From the NCBI GenBank assembly GCA_022843925.1, contig JALHMS010000011.1, positions 95,923 through 159,922 of the forward strand: a stretch of 64,000 nucleotides of DNA, read 5' to 3'. Position numbers and translations under genes: made by a program. Of this stretch, positions 34,260 through 43,973 are shown piece by piece. This stretch comes from Burkholderiales bacterium. Lineage in GTDB: Bacteria > Pseudomonadota > Gammaproteobacteria > Burkholderiales > Ga0077523. Within the stretch, counting starts at the first letter, position 1; each line of letters begins with the position of its first letter. The notes beneath the pieces are model-generated. The model ran no database searches and had not been told where the DNA came from. It saw only the letters and a list, made by a program, of their open reading frames with translations.

Positions 34260-35921
34260 TCAGGCGTGCTGGCGACGCTGCACGACACGGAACCGGTCCG
34301 TGACGAACGCCGCGTCGGTGTACGACGCGTTGGCCGACGGGTTCGCGCCGGTCGCGTGGAAGTCCGAGAAGCCGGCCGACTGGTTCACGTACACGTTCCC
34401 CGTGAGATTGATCGACAGCGCGACGCCCGCCCGCAGGCTCGCTTCGATCATCGCGTCGACCACCTCGGGTTTCGTGGAGTAGAGGCCCAGCGTGATCGCG
34501 CCCTTCTCGTTCACGACGCGCTCGGCGAGCGACGCGAGGTGCGCGGCGTCGTGCACCTTCACGACGAAGCTGATGGGGCCGAAGCGTTCCTCCATCCACG
34601 CGCCTTCGCTGGCTGCTTCGCAGGCGAGCAGCACAGGCGTGCGGACCGCGGCCGTGGGGAAGTCGGGATTCACGATGGATCGCGACGCGAGCACCACGCG
34701 CCCCCAGTTCGGCGCATCGTCGATGCGACGCAGCGTGGCCTCCGACTGGATCGCGCCCAGGACGCCGCACGCCATGGCCGGGTCCGCGAGCAACTTGGAG
34801 ATCGCGGCGCCGAGGTCCTCGGCCACCTGCTCGAACGGGATGCGGCCCTCGGGGGTGTCGATGCCGTCGGCCGGCACGAGGATCGCCTGCGTCGTCGTGC
34901 ACATCTGCCCGGAGTAGAGCGACAGCGTGAAGGCGAGGTTGCGCATCATCGCGGCGTAGGCGTCGGTGGACTCGATCGCGACGACGTTCACGCCCGCCAT
35001 CTCGGCGTAGAGCCGCGCCTGCCGCGCATGCTCGGCGAGCCACTGGCCGAAGGCATTGCTGCCGGTGAAGTCGATGGTGCGTACCGCGTGGTCGGTGGCA
35101 AGGCGCTGCGTGACGGCCGGGTCGGTGCTGACGCAGAGCGTGCAGAGGTCCGGCGGCAGGCCGTTCTCGGCGAGGACTTCGCGCACGATGCGCACCGAGA
35201 TCGCCGCCGGCAGGATCGCGTTCGGATGCGGCTTCACGATGACCGGGTTGCCGGTCGCGAGCGACGCAAAGAGGCCTGGGTACGTGTTCCACGTCGGGAA
35301 GGTGCTGCAGCCGATCACGAGGGCAATGCCGCGCCCGACGACCTCGAAGTGCTTGTGCATCACGATGGGCGGGTTCTTGCCCTGGGGCTTCTCCCACACG
35401 GCCTCGCCGACCACTGCGGTGGTCTCGCGCCACGCCATCGCGACGGCTTCCAGACCACGGTCCTGCGCATGCGGGCCGCCGGCCTGGAATGCCATGGCGA
35501 AACTCTGGCCCGTGGTGAGCGACACAGCGTGCGCGATCTCGAAGCTGTGGCGGTTGAGGCGCGCCAGCACTTCGAGCAGCACGCCGGCGCGGCCGTCGGG
35601 ACCGAGTTTCCGCCACGCGGGGGATGCGGCGATGGCGGCATCGAGCAGGGCGCGCGGTTCGTTCACGGGGTAGCTGACGTCTAGGGTCTTGCCGAAGGGC
35701 GAGTGCTCGGGGGCGACGGTGCCGGTCTCGCCCGGCTGCCCGAGGTCGAAGCGCTTGCCGAGCAGGGCCTCGAAGGCCACCCGACCTTCCTCCGCGGCGG
35801 TCTCGCCGTAGTTCTTCGGGCTGCCCACCTCGGGGTAGGGGCTCCAGAAGCCGCGGGTGCGCAGCGCCTCGACGGCGCGTTCGAGGGTGGGGCGGTGCTG
35901 TTCGAACAGGGGATGGCTCAT
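34260..35921 (-). CDS. paaN: phenylacetate degradation aldehyde dehydrogenase PaaN
   Basis: A 553-residue aldehyde dehydrogenase of the PaaN group. Visible elements are the N-terminal [26 protein letters not shown], cofactor-binding [10 protein letters not shown] and the catalytic cysteine in SGQMCTTTQ. It would oxidise the semialdehyde formed after ring opening of oxepin-CoA. E. coli PaaZ joins this domain to a C-terminal MaoC-type hydratase; that hydratase is absent here and must be encoded elsewhere. GGAG precedes the ATG. The gene is divergent from paaG, sharing the 119-base control region that contains the PaaR-type palindrome. Confidence 0.93.
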   Translation of the reverse strand: MSHPLFEQHRPTLERAVEALRTRGFWSPYPEVGSPKNYGETAAEEGRVAFEALLGKRFDLGQPGETGTVAPEHSPFGKTLDVSYPVNEPRALLDAAIAASPAWRKLGPDGRAGVLLEVLARLNRHSFEIAHAVSLTTGQSFAMAFQAGGPHAQDRGLEAVAMAWRETTAVVGEAVWEKPQGKNPPIVMHKHFEVVGRGIALVIGCSTFPTWNTYPGLFASLATGNPVIVKPHPNAILPAAISVRIVREVLAENGLPPDLCTLCVSTDPAVTQRLATDHAVRTIDFTGSNAFGQWLAEHARQARLYAEMAGVNVVAIESTDAYAAMMRNLAFTLSLYSGQMCTTTQAILVPADGIDTPEGRIPFEQVAEDLGAAISKLLADPAMACGVLGAIQSEATLRRIDDAPNWGRVVLASRSIVNPDFPTAAVRTPVLLACEAASEGAWMEERFGPISFVVKVHDAAHLASLAERVVNEKGAITLGLYSTKPEVVDAMIEASLRAGVALSINLTGNVYVNQSAGFSDFHATGANPSANASYTDAAFVTDRFRVVQRRQHA

Positions 35922-35987
35922 CGGGGCTCCGTCGCGCCGCCCTCGCGGGGGCGGCGTGCTTGTGTTCAGGGGAAACCGACGTTACAT

Positions 35988-36007
35988 TTGATCGACCGGT
36001 CGGTCAA
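35988..36007. promoter_or_regulatory. PaaR-type operator between paaN and paaG
   Basis: TTGATCGACC/GGTCGGTCAA is a 20-bp inverted repeat with one mismatched pair. It is centred in the 119-base divergent region, 34 bases before the paaG ATG and 66 bases from the paaN start. The GACCGGTC core is typical of TetR-family regulators of acyl-CoA pathways, and a TetR gene ends the cluster. One dimer site could control both directions. Confidence 0.8.
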
Positions 36008-36040
36008 TGAATGACCGGATCGCCCTTCCCGGAACGACTG

Positions 36041-36835
36041 ATGACAACCTACGACTGCATCCGCTACGAGGCGGCCGACGGCGTTGCGACACTCACGCTG
36101 AATCGCCCCGACCGGCTCAACAGCTTCACCGTTGCCATGCACGTGGAGGTCCGCGAGGCGCTGGCCCGGGCCCGCGACGACGACGCCGTCCGTGCCCTCG
36201 TGCTCACCGGGGCGGGCCGCGGCTTCTGCGCCGGCCAGGATCTCGGCGACCGGGCGGTGAAGCCGGGCGGTGAGCGTCCGGACCTCGGGCACTCGATCGA
36301 GACGTTCTATCGTCCCCTCGTCACTGCACTGCGCGACATGCCGAAGCCCGTGATCTGCGCCGTCAACGGCGTGGCGGCGGGCGCGGGCGCCAACATCGCG
36401 CTCGCCTGCGATGTCGTGGTGGCGGCGCGCTCGGCCACCTTCATCCAGGCGTTCTGCAAGCTCGGGCTCATCCCCGACTCCGGCGGTACCTTCTTCCTGA
36501 CCCGCTCGCTCGGCGCGCCGCGCGCCATGGGTCTCGCCCTCTTCGGCGACAAGCTGCCGGCCGAGCAGGCGGCGCAGTGGGGGCTCATCTGGAAGTGCGT
36601 CGACGACGCCGAGCTGATGCCCACCGTGCAGGCGATGGCTGCGCAACTGGCCCAGGGGCCGACGCTCGGCTACGCGCGCACCAAGCAGGCGATCCAGGCG
36701 GCCGAGCGCCATGCCCTCGACGCGCAGTTCGAACTGGAGCGCGAACTGCAGCGCGAACTCGGTTACACCCACGACTACCTGGAGGGCGTGACGGCCTTCT
36801 CCGAGAAACGCCCGCCACGCTTCACAGGCAGATGA
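36041..36835 (+). CDS. paaG: 1,2-epoxyphenylacetyl-CoA isomerase
   Basis: A 264-residue crotonase-fold enzyme that converts the ring epoxide to oxepin-CoA. LTLNRPDRLNSFT opens the fold, the oxyanion hole is in GFCAGQDL and GVAAGAGANIALACD, and LIPDSGGTFFL holds the catalytic aspartate region seen in PaaG. Close relatives are enoyl-CoA hydratases, but the GFCAGQDL-D-R wording and the position first in the rightward paa operon favour PaaG. ATG at 36041 follows GGAACG; M at 36011 is less likely. The stop overlaps the next start (ATGA at 36832-36835). Confidence 0.92.
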   Translation: MTTYDCIRYEAADGVATLTLNRPDRLNSFTVAMHVEVREALARARDDDAVRALVLTGAGRGFCAGQDLGDRAVKPGGERPDLGHSIETFYRPLVTALRDMPKPVICAVNGVAAGAGANIALACDVVVAARSATFIQAFCKLGLIPDSGGTFFLTRSLGAPRAMGLALFGDKLPAEQAAQWGLIWKCVDDAELMPTVQAMAAQLAQGPTLGYARTKQAIQAAERHALDAQFELERELQRELGYTHDYLEGVTAFSEKRPPRFTGR

Positions 36836-38373
36836 TCACCATGGCCGAACCCCTGTTCCCCGGCACCATCGTCTCCGTCGTCGGCGCAGGCACCATGGGC
36901 AGCGGCATCGCCCACGTGGCTGCGCGCGCCGGCCATCCGGTGGTGCTGTTCGACGCGCAGCCCGAGGCGCTCGAGCGCGCGCGAAAGGGTGTCGCGAAGG
37001 ATCTCGCGTTCCTCGTCTCGAAGCAGCGCATCGATGCGGCCGAAGCCGACGCCATCCTCGGGCGCATCACGATGGCCTCCGACCTCGCGGCCACCGCCCG
37101 GTCGGCACTCGTGATCGAGGCGATCGCCGAGGATCGCGCCGCCAAGCGGTCGCTCTTCGCGGCGCTGGAGGCCATCGTCGCGGACGACTGCATCCTCGCC
37201 ACCAACACGTCGTCGATTTCGATCACCGACATCGCCGCGGGCCTGCGCCTGCCGGGCCGCGTGGTCGGCATGCACTTCTTCAACCCGGCGCCGCGCATGG
37301 CGCTCGTCGAGGTCGTCGACGGTCTGCAGACCGATCCGCAGGTGGCCGAGTCGCTGATCGAGACCTGCAAGGTCTGGGGCAAGACGCCGGTCCGCGCGAA
37401 GTCGACGCCCGGCTTCATCGTGAATCGCGTGGCGCGCCCCTACTACGGCGAGTCCATGCGCACGCTCGCCGAGGGTGCCACCGACCCCGCGACGCTCGAT
37501 GCCGTCCTGCGCGACTGCGGCGCGTTCCCGATGGGGCCTTGCGAGCTGATGGATCTCATCGGGCTCGACGTGAACCTGATGGTGTCGCGGTCGGTGTTCG
37601 AGGCGCTGGGCGGGGATCGTCGCTATGCGCCGTCGATCGTGCAGCAGGAACTCGTGCGTGCCGGGCGCCATGGCCGCAAGACGGGGCACGGTTTCCATCG
37701 CTATGGCGAAGGTGTCGCGGCGCCCGCTCCGACCATCGAGCCGCCGCGCGGGCCCGCGCCGGCGACATCCTCCCATCCGCACCTCGGACTTCTGGAGCCG
37801 CTCGTGAAGCGCATCGTCGCCGGTGGCGTGGAGGTTCATCACGTCACCAGCGACGACCGGTCTCACCTGCACCTGCAGGCCGGCGCGGCGCGCGTGGTGC
37901 TCGGCGACGGCCGGACGGCAACGCAGCGCGCCGTGGAGGAAGGTGACCCCGATCTCGTGCTGATCGACCTCGCGGCCGATTTCGCGCGGACGCCCCGCGT
38001 GGTCCTCGCCCGCGCGGACCAGTGCAGCGACGCCGCATGGCGCGATGCGGTCGCGACGTTCCAGGCTGGCGGCATCGACGTGGTCCGCATCGACGACATC
38101 GCCGGGATGATCGTGATCCGGACGGTCGCGATGCTCGTCAACGAGGCCGCCGACGTCGTCACGCAGGGCATCGCGACCGTGGAGGATGTCGATACTGCCA
38201 TGCGCCTGGGCACGGGCTGGACCGTTCCGCCGTTCGACTGGGCCGATCGCATGGGCGCGAAGTGGGTGGCGACGGTGCTCGATCACCTGCGGAATCATTA
38301 CGGCGAGGAGCGCTACCGGATCGCACCCGCCCTGCAACGGCGCCGCTGGTCGGGAGGGAAGTTCCATGGCTGA
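36832..38373 (+). CDS. paaH: 3-hydroxyacyl-CoA dehydrogenase PaaH
   Basis: A 513-residue NAD-dependent dehydrogenase for 3-hydroxyadipyl-CoA. The Rossmann start reads VVGAGTMGSGIAHVAARAG, the catalytic histidine is in GMHFFNPAPRM, and SxN is in STPGFIVNRVARP. Two C-terminal 3HCDH domains follow (GPCELMDLIGLD; AMRLGTGWTVPPFDWADRMG), the two-domain form known as PaaH/PaaC. The ATG at 36832 overlaps the paaG stop, giving translational coupling; ATG at 36841 is an alternative. A variable linker from about residue 290 to 320 is rich in proline. Confidence 0.94.
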   Translation: MITMAEPLFPGTIVSVVGAGTMGSGIAHVAARAGHPVVLFDAQPEALERARKGVAKDLAFLVSKQRIDAAEADAILGRITMASDLAATARSALVIEAIAEDRAAKRSLFAALEAIVADDCILATNTSSISITDIAAGLRLPGRVVGMHFFNPAPRMALVEVVDGLQTDPQVAESLIETCKVWGKTPVRAKSTPGFIVNRVARPYYGESMRTLAEGATDPATLDAVLRDCGAFPMGPCELMDLIGLDVNLMVSRSVFEALGGDRRYAPSIVQQELVRAGRHGRKTGHGFHRYGEGVAAPAPTIEPPRGPAPATSSHPHLGLLEPLVKRIVAGGVEVHHVTSDDRSHLHLQAGAARVVLGDGRTATQRAVEEGDPDLVLIDLAADFARTPRVVLARADQCSDAAWRDAVATFQAGGIDVVRIDDIAGMIVIRTVAMLVNEAADVVTQGIATVEDVDTAMRLGTGWTVPPFDWADRMGAKWVATVLDHLRNHYGEERYRIAPALQRRRWSGGKFHG

Positions 38374-38806
38374 GCCGCGCGATCCGCAGGCGGTGGCCGA
38401 TCACGTCGGCCGCGCGATGCTCGCTGGCGACGCGGCGTCTTCCGGTCTCGGCATGCAGGTCGAGGCGATGGGGCCGGGCACCGCGCGCATGTCGATGCGC
38501 GTGCAGCCGCACATGCTGAACGGCTTCCGCATCTGCCACGGCGGCTACATCACGCTGCTCGCGGATTCCACGTTCGCGTTCGCCTGCAACAGCTACAACC
38601 AGCTCACGGTGGCGGCCGGGATCACCGTCGACTTCCTGGCGCCCGCGCAGCCGGACGACGTGCTCACCGCCGAGGCCAGGGAAATCTCGCGGGCCGGCAG
38701 CACGGGCCTGTACGACGTGCAGGTGCGCAACCAGGCCGGCACGCTGATCGCCACGCTGCGCGGGCGCTCCCATCGACTGAAGGACCGAACGACGGTGCCC
38801 GAATGA
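38366..38806 (+). CDS. paaI: hydroxyphenylacetyl-CoA thioesterase PaaI
   Basis: A 146-residue hotdog-fold thioesterase that rescues CoA from ring-hydroxylated phenylacetyl-CoA. The PaaI motif is present: MLNGFRICHGGYITLLADSTFAFACN, with N and the HGG turn at the active site. The start overlaps the last codons of paaH by 8 bases. It completes the usual set of pathway-protecting thioesterases with PaaY. Confidence 0.94.
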   Translation: MAEPRDPQAVADHVGRAMLAGDAASSGLGMQVEAMGPGTARMSMRVQPHMLNGFRICHGGYITLLADSTFAFACNSYNQLTVAAGITVDFLAPAQPDDVLTAEAREISRAGSTGLYDVQVRNQAGTLIATLRGRSHRLKDRTTVPE

Positions 38807-38834
38807 GAGACCACACGACGCTGCGGAGACCGCC

Positions 38835-40151
38835 ATGCCGGTGAAGTCGCCCGCACAGGGGGATCTCGAACCCATCGAACGCGCCAGTCGCGACGAATTG
38901 GCAGCGCTGCAGTTCTCGCGCCTGCGCTGGAGCCTGCGGCACACCTACGACAACGTCGCGCCCTACCGCGCGAAGTGCGAGGCGGTCGGGGTGCATCCCG
39001 ACGATCTGCGTACGTTGGCCGACCTTGCGAAGTTCCCGTTCACCACGAAGCAGGATCTTCGCGATCACTATCCGTTCGGCCTGTTCGCGGTGGCGCGGGA
39101 GCGCGTCGTGCGCGTCCACGCGTCGAGCGGCACGACCGGCAAGCCCACCGTCGTGGGCTATACGCAGCGGGACATCGACACGTGGGCGGATCTCGTCGCG
39201 CGCTCCATCCGCGCGTCCGGTGGACGCCCCGGCGACATCCTCCACGTGGCCTACGGCTACGGCCTCTTCACCGGCGGGCTCGGGGCGCACTACGGGGCCG
39301 AACGCCTGGGCTGCACGGTCATCCCGATGTCGGGGGGGCAGACCGAGAAGCAGGTGCAGCTCATCACCGACTTCCGGCCCGACATCATCATGGTCACGCC
39401 GTCGTACATGCTGACCTTGATCGACGAGATGGAGCGGCAGGGGCTCGACCCGGCCGCGTCGTCGCTGTCGGTGGGCATCTTCGGCGCGGAGCCCTGGACC
39501 GACGCGATGCGCGAGGCGATCGAACGCCGCGGCGGTCTCGACGCGGTGGACATCTACGGGCTATCGGAAGTGATGGGGCCCGGCGTCGCGAACGAGTGCA
39601 TCGAATCGAAGGACGGCCCGGTGGTGTGGGAAGACCACTTCTACCCGGAGATCATCGATCCCTCCACGGGCGCGGTGCTGCCGGATGGCGAACAGGGCGA
39701 ACTGGTGTTCACTTCGCTCACGAAGGAGGCGCTCCCGGTCATCCGCTATCGCACGCGCGACCTCACGCGGCTGCTGCCGCCCACGGCGCGTTCGATGCGG
39801 CGCATGGGTCGCATCACGGGCCGGTCCGACGACATGCTGATCATCCGCGGCGTGAACGTCTTTCCGTCGCAGGTCGAGGAACTCATCTGCCGCCGGCCGC
39901 AACTCGCGCCGCAATACCTGCTGGTGGTCACGCGCGACGGGCACCTCGATGCGCTGACGGTGCAGGTGGAACTGGAGGCCACGGCCGATCGTGCGGAGGT
40001 GCACCGCGCGAAGCTCGCGGGGGAACTCGCGCACGACATCAAGGCACTGATCGGCGTCACCGCCGCAGTGGAGGTGCTGTTGCCGTTCGCGCTCGAGCGC
40101 GTGACGGTGGGCAAGGCGAAGCGGGTGCTCGACCGCCGGCCGAGGTCGTAG
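38835..40151 (+). CDS. paaK: phenylacetate-CoA ligase
   Basis: A 438-residue ANL-family enzyme that activates phenylacetate with ATP and CoA, the committed entry step. The ATP-binding P-loop is [16 protein letters not shown], a second motif is [17 protein letters not shown], and the hinge is in [26 protein letters not shown]. The C-terminal lysine is in VGKAKRVLD. Length is normal. It lies between paaI and the epoxidase genes with short gaps, so it is part of the same operon. Confidence 0.97.
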   Translation: MPVKSPAQGDLEPIERASRDELAALQFSRLRWSLRHTYDNVAPYRAKCEAVGVHPDDLRTLADLAKFPFTTKQDLRDHYPFGLFAVARERVVRVHASSGTTGKPTVVGYTQRDIDTWADLVARSIRASGGRPGDILHVAYGYGLFTGGLGAHYGAERLGCTVIPMSGGQTEKQVQLITDFRPDIIMVTPSYMLTLIDEMERQGLDPAASSLSVGIFGAEPWTDAMREAIERRGGLDAVDIYGLSEVMGPGVANECIESKDGPVVWEDHFYPEIIDPSTGAVLPDGEQGELVFTSLTKEALPVIRYRTRDLTRLLPPTARSMRRMGRITGRSDDMLIIRGVNVFPSQVEELICRRPQLAPQYLLVVTRDGHLDALTVQVELEATADRAEVHRAKLAGELAHDIKALIGVTAAVEVLLPFALERVTVGKAKRVLDRRPRS

Positions 40152-40170
40152 ACGGAACACGGAGTCACGC

Positions 40171-41181
40171 ATGTACACACAAGCCATGGATGTACCGATG
40201 CCGAAGGACGGCGACGCGCCTGCGTTGCACGCCGTCACGGCGCAGTCCGCCGACTACCAGGCGGAGTTCGACGCGAAGCTCGCCCGCGGCGACTTCATCG
40301 AGGCGAAGGACTGGATGCCCGACGGCTATCGGAAGACGCTCGTGCGGCAGATCTCGCAGCACGCGCACTCCGAGATCGTCGGCATGCTCCCCGAGGGCAA
40401 CTGGATCACGCGGGCACCGACCCTGAAGCGGAAGGCCATCCTGCTCGCGAAGGTGCAGGACGAAGGCGGCCACGGTCTCTACCTCTACGCGGCGGCCGAG
40501 ACGCTCGGCGTCTCGCGCGACGATCTTCTCGATGCGCTGCACACGGGCCGCGCCAAGTACTCGTCGATCTTCAACTACCCGACGCTCTCGTGGGCGGACG
40601 TGGGCGTCATCGGCTGGCTCGTCGACGGCGCGGCGATCATGAACCAGATCCCGCTGTGCCGTTGCTCGTACGGGCCGTACGCCCGCGCCATGATCCGCAT
40701 CTGCAAGGAGGAGAGCTTCCATCAGCGGCAGGGCTTCGACCTCCTGCTCACCATGATGCAGGGCACGGCGGCCCAGCGCGAGATGGTGCAGGAGTCCGTG
40801 AACCGCTGGTGGTGGCCTTCGCTGATGATGTTCGGCCCGCACGACGGGCAGTCGCAACACGGCGCCCAGAATGCGCGGTGGGGCATCAAGCGCATCTCCA
40901 ACGACGATCTCCGCCAGAAGTTCGTCGACGCGACGGTGCCGCAGGCACGGGTGCTCGGCGTCACGCTGCCGGATCCCGACCTGCGCTGGAACGAGACCCG
41001 CGGCCACTGGGATTTCGGGGCCATCGACTGGAGCGAGTTCGAAGCCGTGCTCGCCGGCCACGGCCCGTGCAATCGCGAGCGGCTCGCCGAACGCGTGCGT
41101 GCCCACGACGACGGGCGCTGGGTGCGCGAGGCCGCACTCGCGCACGCCGGGAAGCGTGCCGCCCGGGCGCAGGCCGCCTGA
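40171..41181 (+). CDS. paaA: phenylacetyl-CoA 1,2-epoxidase catalytic subunit PaaA
   Basis: A 336-residue di-iron oxygenase subunit. Iron ligands lie in the four-helix bundle: [24 protein letters not shown] (an E-x-x-H block) and [13 protein letters not shown] (second E-x-x-H). The sequence [11 protein letters not shown] is characteristic of PaaA. It pairs with the structural subunit PaaC and bridging PaaB, and receives electrons from PaaE. Length and motif order are standard. Confidence 0.97.
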   Translation: MYTQAMDVPMPKDGDAPALHAVTAQSADYQAEFDAKLARGDFIEAKDWMPDGYRKTLVRQISQHAHSEIVGMLPEGNWITRAPTLKRKAILLAKVQDEGGHGLYLYAAAETLGVSRDDLLDALHTGRAKYSSIFNYPTLSWADVGVIGWLVDGAAIMNQIPLCRCSYGPYARAMIRICKEESFHQRQGFDLLLTMMQGTAAQREMVQESVNRWWWPSLMMFGPHDGQSQHGAQNARWGIKRISNDDLRQKFVDATVPQARVLGVTLPDPDLRWNETRGHWDFGAIDWSEFEAVLAGHGPCNRERLAERVRAHDDGRWVREAALAHAGKRAARAQAA

Positions 41182-41229
41182 TTCGTGGCACCCCTGATCT
41201 CCGCAGACGAATCCCTCGGGACGACGCAC

Positions 41230-41523
41230 ATGAGCACCGACAGGAAGGAATGGCCGCTGTGGGAAGTGTTCATCCGCAGCCGCAACGGGCTGGACCACAA
41301 GCACTGCGGGAGCGTGCATGCACCCGACGACCGGCTCGCGCTGCAGATGGCGCGCGACGTGTACACGCGCCGGATGGAAGGCGTGAGCATCTGGGTGGTG
41401 CGCGCCGACCACATCATCGCGTCGGACCCGGATGCGAAGCCCGAGATGTTCGATCCCGCGGCCGACAAGATCTACCGGCATCCGACGTTCTACAAGCTGC
41501 CGGACGAGGTGGATCACATGTGA
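41230..41523 (+). CDS. paaB: phenylacetyl-CoA epoxidase subunit PaaB
   Basis: A 97-residue subunit that bridges PaaAC heterodimers. It shows the family sequence WPLWEVFIRSRNGLDHKHCGSVHA and ends YRHPTFYKLPDEVDHM. ATG at 41230 gives the standard length; an upstream in-frame ATG at 41185 would add 15 residues without similarity. It sits between paaA and paaC. Confidence 0.96.
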   Translation: MSTDRKEWPLWEVFIRSRNGLDHKHCGSVHAPDDRLALQMARDVYTRRMEGVSIWVVRADHIIASDPDAKPEMFDPAADKIYRHPTFYKLPDEVDHM

Positions 41524-41609
41524 CGCGCCCTGGGGCCGTCGCCTCGTCCCTGGAGGCTGGTCCCCGGTTCCGCACTTCTACCCCACCGCTCCCAGTTCCC
41601 CGGTCCATC

Positions 41610-42359
41610 ATGTCCGTCCACTTCGACTATCTCCTCCGCCTCGCCGACACCTCGCTCGTCCTCGGGCAGCGCCTTTCGGAATGGTGCGGCCACGGTCCCG
41701 TGCTGGAGGAGGATCTCGCGCTGACCAACGTCGCACTCGATTGCATCGGGCAGGCGCGCCTGCTGTTGTCGCACGCGGCGGATGTGGAGGGGCAGGGGCG
41801 CGACGAGGATCAGCTCGCCTTTCTCCGCGACGACGGGCGCTACCGCAATCTCACGATCGTCGAACTGCCGAACGGCGACTTCGGCGCCACGGTCGTGCGC
41901 AATCTCCTCGTCAACGCGTGGCAGGCGCAGGTTTGGGCGTCGCTCGCGGACTCCACCGATCGTGCACTGGCCGCGATCGCCGAGAAGAGCGCGAAGGAGA
42001 CGCGCTACCACGTGACGCACGCGGCCGACTGGACGATCCGACTGGGTGACGGCACGGACGAATCGCACGGCCGCATGCAGTCCGCGCTCGACCGCCTCTG
42101 GCCGTACACGGCCGAGTTCTTCGTCGTCGATGCGCTGGACGAGGCGGTCGCGGCGGCCGGCATCGCGCCGCTGTGCAGCACGCTGGAAGCCGCGTGGATG
42201 GCCACGGTGGCGCCGGTGTTCGAGGAGGCCACGCTCACGGTGCCGGGGCGTTCGCCTTTCCGTTCGCGCGGCAAGACGGGCGTTCACACGGAGCATCTCG
42301 GTCATCTGCTCGCCGGCATGCAGCATCTGCAACGCGCGTATCCGGGCGGACAGTGGTGA
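41610..42359 (+). CDS. paaC: phenylacetyl-CoA epoxidase structural subunit PaaC
   Basis: A 249-residue ferritin-like subunit related to PaaA but lacking a working di-iron site. Recognised by YLLRLADTSLVLGQRLSEWCGHGPVLEEDLAL at the start, the LLLSHAADVEGQGRDEDQLAFLRD segment and KETRYHVTHAADWTIRLGDGT. The stop overlaps the paaD start (GTGA at 42356-42359), so the two are translationally coupled. Confidence 0.96.
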   Translation: MSVHFDYLLRLADTSLVLGQRLSEWCGHGPVLEEDLALTNVALDCIGQARLLLSHAADVEGQGRDEDQLAFLRDDGRYRNLTIVELPNGDFGATVVRNLLVNAWQAQVWASLADSTDRALAAIAEKSAKETRYHVTHAADWTIRLGDGTDESHGRMQSALDRLWPYTAEFFVVDALDEAVAAAGIAPLCSTLEAAWMATVAPVFEEATLTVPGRSPFRSRGKTGVHTEHLGHLLAGMQHLQRAYPGGQW

Positions 42360-42856
42360 CGGCGCTCGCGCTCTCGGTGGAGGACGTCATGCGCGTCCTG
42401 GAATCGGTGCCCGATCCGGAGATTCCCGTCGTGTCGGTGTGCGGTCTCGGGATCATCCGGGACGTCGCCATCGAGGGCGACGGCGTGCGCGTCGTGGTGA
42501 CGCCCACCTACTCCGGATGCCCCGCGACCGAGGTGATCGCGGCGTCCATCCGCGAGGCTCTCGTCGCCGCGGGGGCAGGGGACGTCCGCATCGAGACCCG
42601 CCTCTCGCCGGCATGGACCACCGACTGGATCACACCCGCCGCACGCGCGAGCCTTGCCGCCTACGGCATCGTGCCGCCGGGCGAGCGCCGCACCGATGGT
42701 GCGCAGCCCATCCGCCTCGTGGCGCGGTCGGTGAGTTGTCCGCGCTGCGGCGGGCGACCGACGACGCAGCTCTCGGCGTTCGGCGCCACCGCGTGCAAGG
42801 CGCTGTACCGCTGCGAGGTCTGCCGCGAGCCGTTCGAAGTGTTCAAGGACATCTGA
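42356..42856 (+). CDS. paaD: phenylacetate degradation maturation protein PaaD
   Basis: A 166-residue protein of the MIP18/DUF59 family, thought to help assemble iron-sulfur or di-iron sites of the epoxidase system. VLESVPDPEIPVVSVCGLGIIRDV and TYSGCPATEVI are the family marks; the C-terminal zinc-ribbon-like region has SCPRCGG and CKALYRCEVCREPF. The GTG start overlaps the paaC stop. Position between paaC and paaE is the standard order. Confidence 0.95.
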   Translation: MTALALSVEDVMRVLESVPDPEIPVVSVCGLGIIRDVAIEGDGVRVVVTPTYSGCPATEVIAASIREALVAAGAGDVRIETRLSPAWTTDWITPAARASLAAYGIVPPGERRTDGAQPIRLVARSVSCPRCGGRPTTQLSAFGATACKALYRCEVCREPFEVFKDI

Positions 42857-42894
42857 CCCGGGTGCATCGCCCGGACGCGCCCTATGAGAGACGC

Positions 42895-43962
42895 ATGACC
42901 CCGAGATTCCATGCCCTGACGATCACCGACGTGCGGCGCGAATGCGACGACGCCGTGAGCCTCGCGTTCCGCGTCCCTGACGCACTGACGGACGACTATC
43001 GCTTCACCGCCGGCCAGCACGTCACTTTGCGCGCCGTGGTGGGCGGCGAGGAACTGCGCCGCAGCTACTCGATCTGCGCCGGCGTCGACGACGGGGAACT
43101 CCGCGTGGCGATCCGTCGTGTGCCTGGCGGTCGCTTCTCGACGTGGGCCGAATCGTCACTGAAGGCCGGCGACGCGATCGACGTGATGACCCCCGACGGC
43201 CGCTTCGGCGTCGCGCCAGAGGCGTCGCGCTCGCGTCACTACGCGGCCTTCGCGGCGGGCAGCGGGATCACGCCGATCCTGTCGCTGGCACGCACGCTCC
43301 TCGCGCGGGAGCCGGCCAGCCGGTTCACGCTGGTCTATGGCAACCGCGGGGTCGCGAGCACGATGTTCCTCGAAGCCCTGGAGGATCTGAAGGACCGCCA
43401 TCTCGGTCGCTTCGTGCTCATCACGGTCTTCAGCCGCGAGTCGCAGGACGTCGACCTCTTCAACGGCCGTCTCGACGGTGACAAGGTCCGCGTGCTCGCG
43501 GACACGCTGCTGCCCGTCGACGACATCGACGCGGCATTCGTGTGCGGGCCGGGCGGGATGATCGACAGCGTGGCCTCGGCGCTGACGGCGCTGGGACTCC
43601 CTGCCGATCGGCTGCACGTGGAGCGATTCGGTGAACCGGTCGATGCGTCGGCGGCGCGCCCGGTGGACGAGATCCGGGCATCGGCCCAGGTGGTGGTGGT
43701 CCTCGACGGCGTGCGCCGCGAGGTGCCGTTCGCCGCGGACGACGCGTCGATTCTCGATGCCGCCGTGCGCCAGGGGCTGGATCTGCCCTACTCGTGCAAG
43801 GGCGGCATGTGCTGCACGTGCCGGTGCCGCGTGCTGGAGGGCGAGGTCACGATGCAGAAGAACTACAGCCTCGACGCGGCCGACGTGGCCGCGGGCTTCG
43901 TGCTCGGTTGCCAGGCGCGGCCGGTGGGCGGGCGGGTCGTCGTCAGCTACGACGACCGCTGA
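42895..43962 (+). CDS. paaE: phenylacetyl-CoA epoxidase reductase PaaE
   Basis: A 355-residue NADPH-dependent reductase. An FNR-type flavin domain contains RRSYSIC (FAD) and AAGSGITPILSL (nucleotide), and VCGPGGMIDSV follows. A plant-type [2Fe-2S] domain at the C-terminus has cysteines in SCKGGMCCTCRCRV and the distant cysteine in LGCQARP. It delivers electrons to PaaABC. ATG at 42895 is used; the long in-frame extension upstream is antisense-like. Confidence 0.96.
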   Translation: MTPRFHALTITDVRRECDDAVSLAFRVPDALTDDYRFTAGQHVTLRAVVGGEELRRSYSICAGVDDGELRVAIRRVPGGRFSTWAESSLKAGDAIDVMTPDGRFGVAPEASRSRHYAAFAAGSGITPILSLARTLLAREPASRFTLVYGNRGVASTMFLEALEDLKDRHLGRFVLITVFSRESQDVDLFNGRLDGDKVRVLADTLLPVDDIDAAFVCGPGGMIDSVASALTALGLPADRLHVERFGEPVDASAARPVDEIRASAQVVVVLDGVRREVPFAADDASILDAAVRQGLDLPYSCKGGMCCTCRCRVLEGEVTMQKNYSLDAADVAAGFVLGCQARPVGGRVVVSYDDR

Positions 43963-43973
43963 CGCGCGACGCG

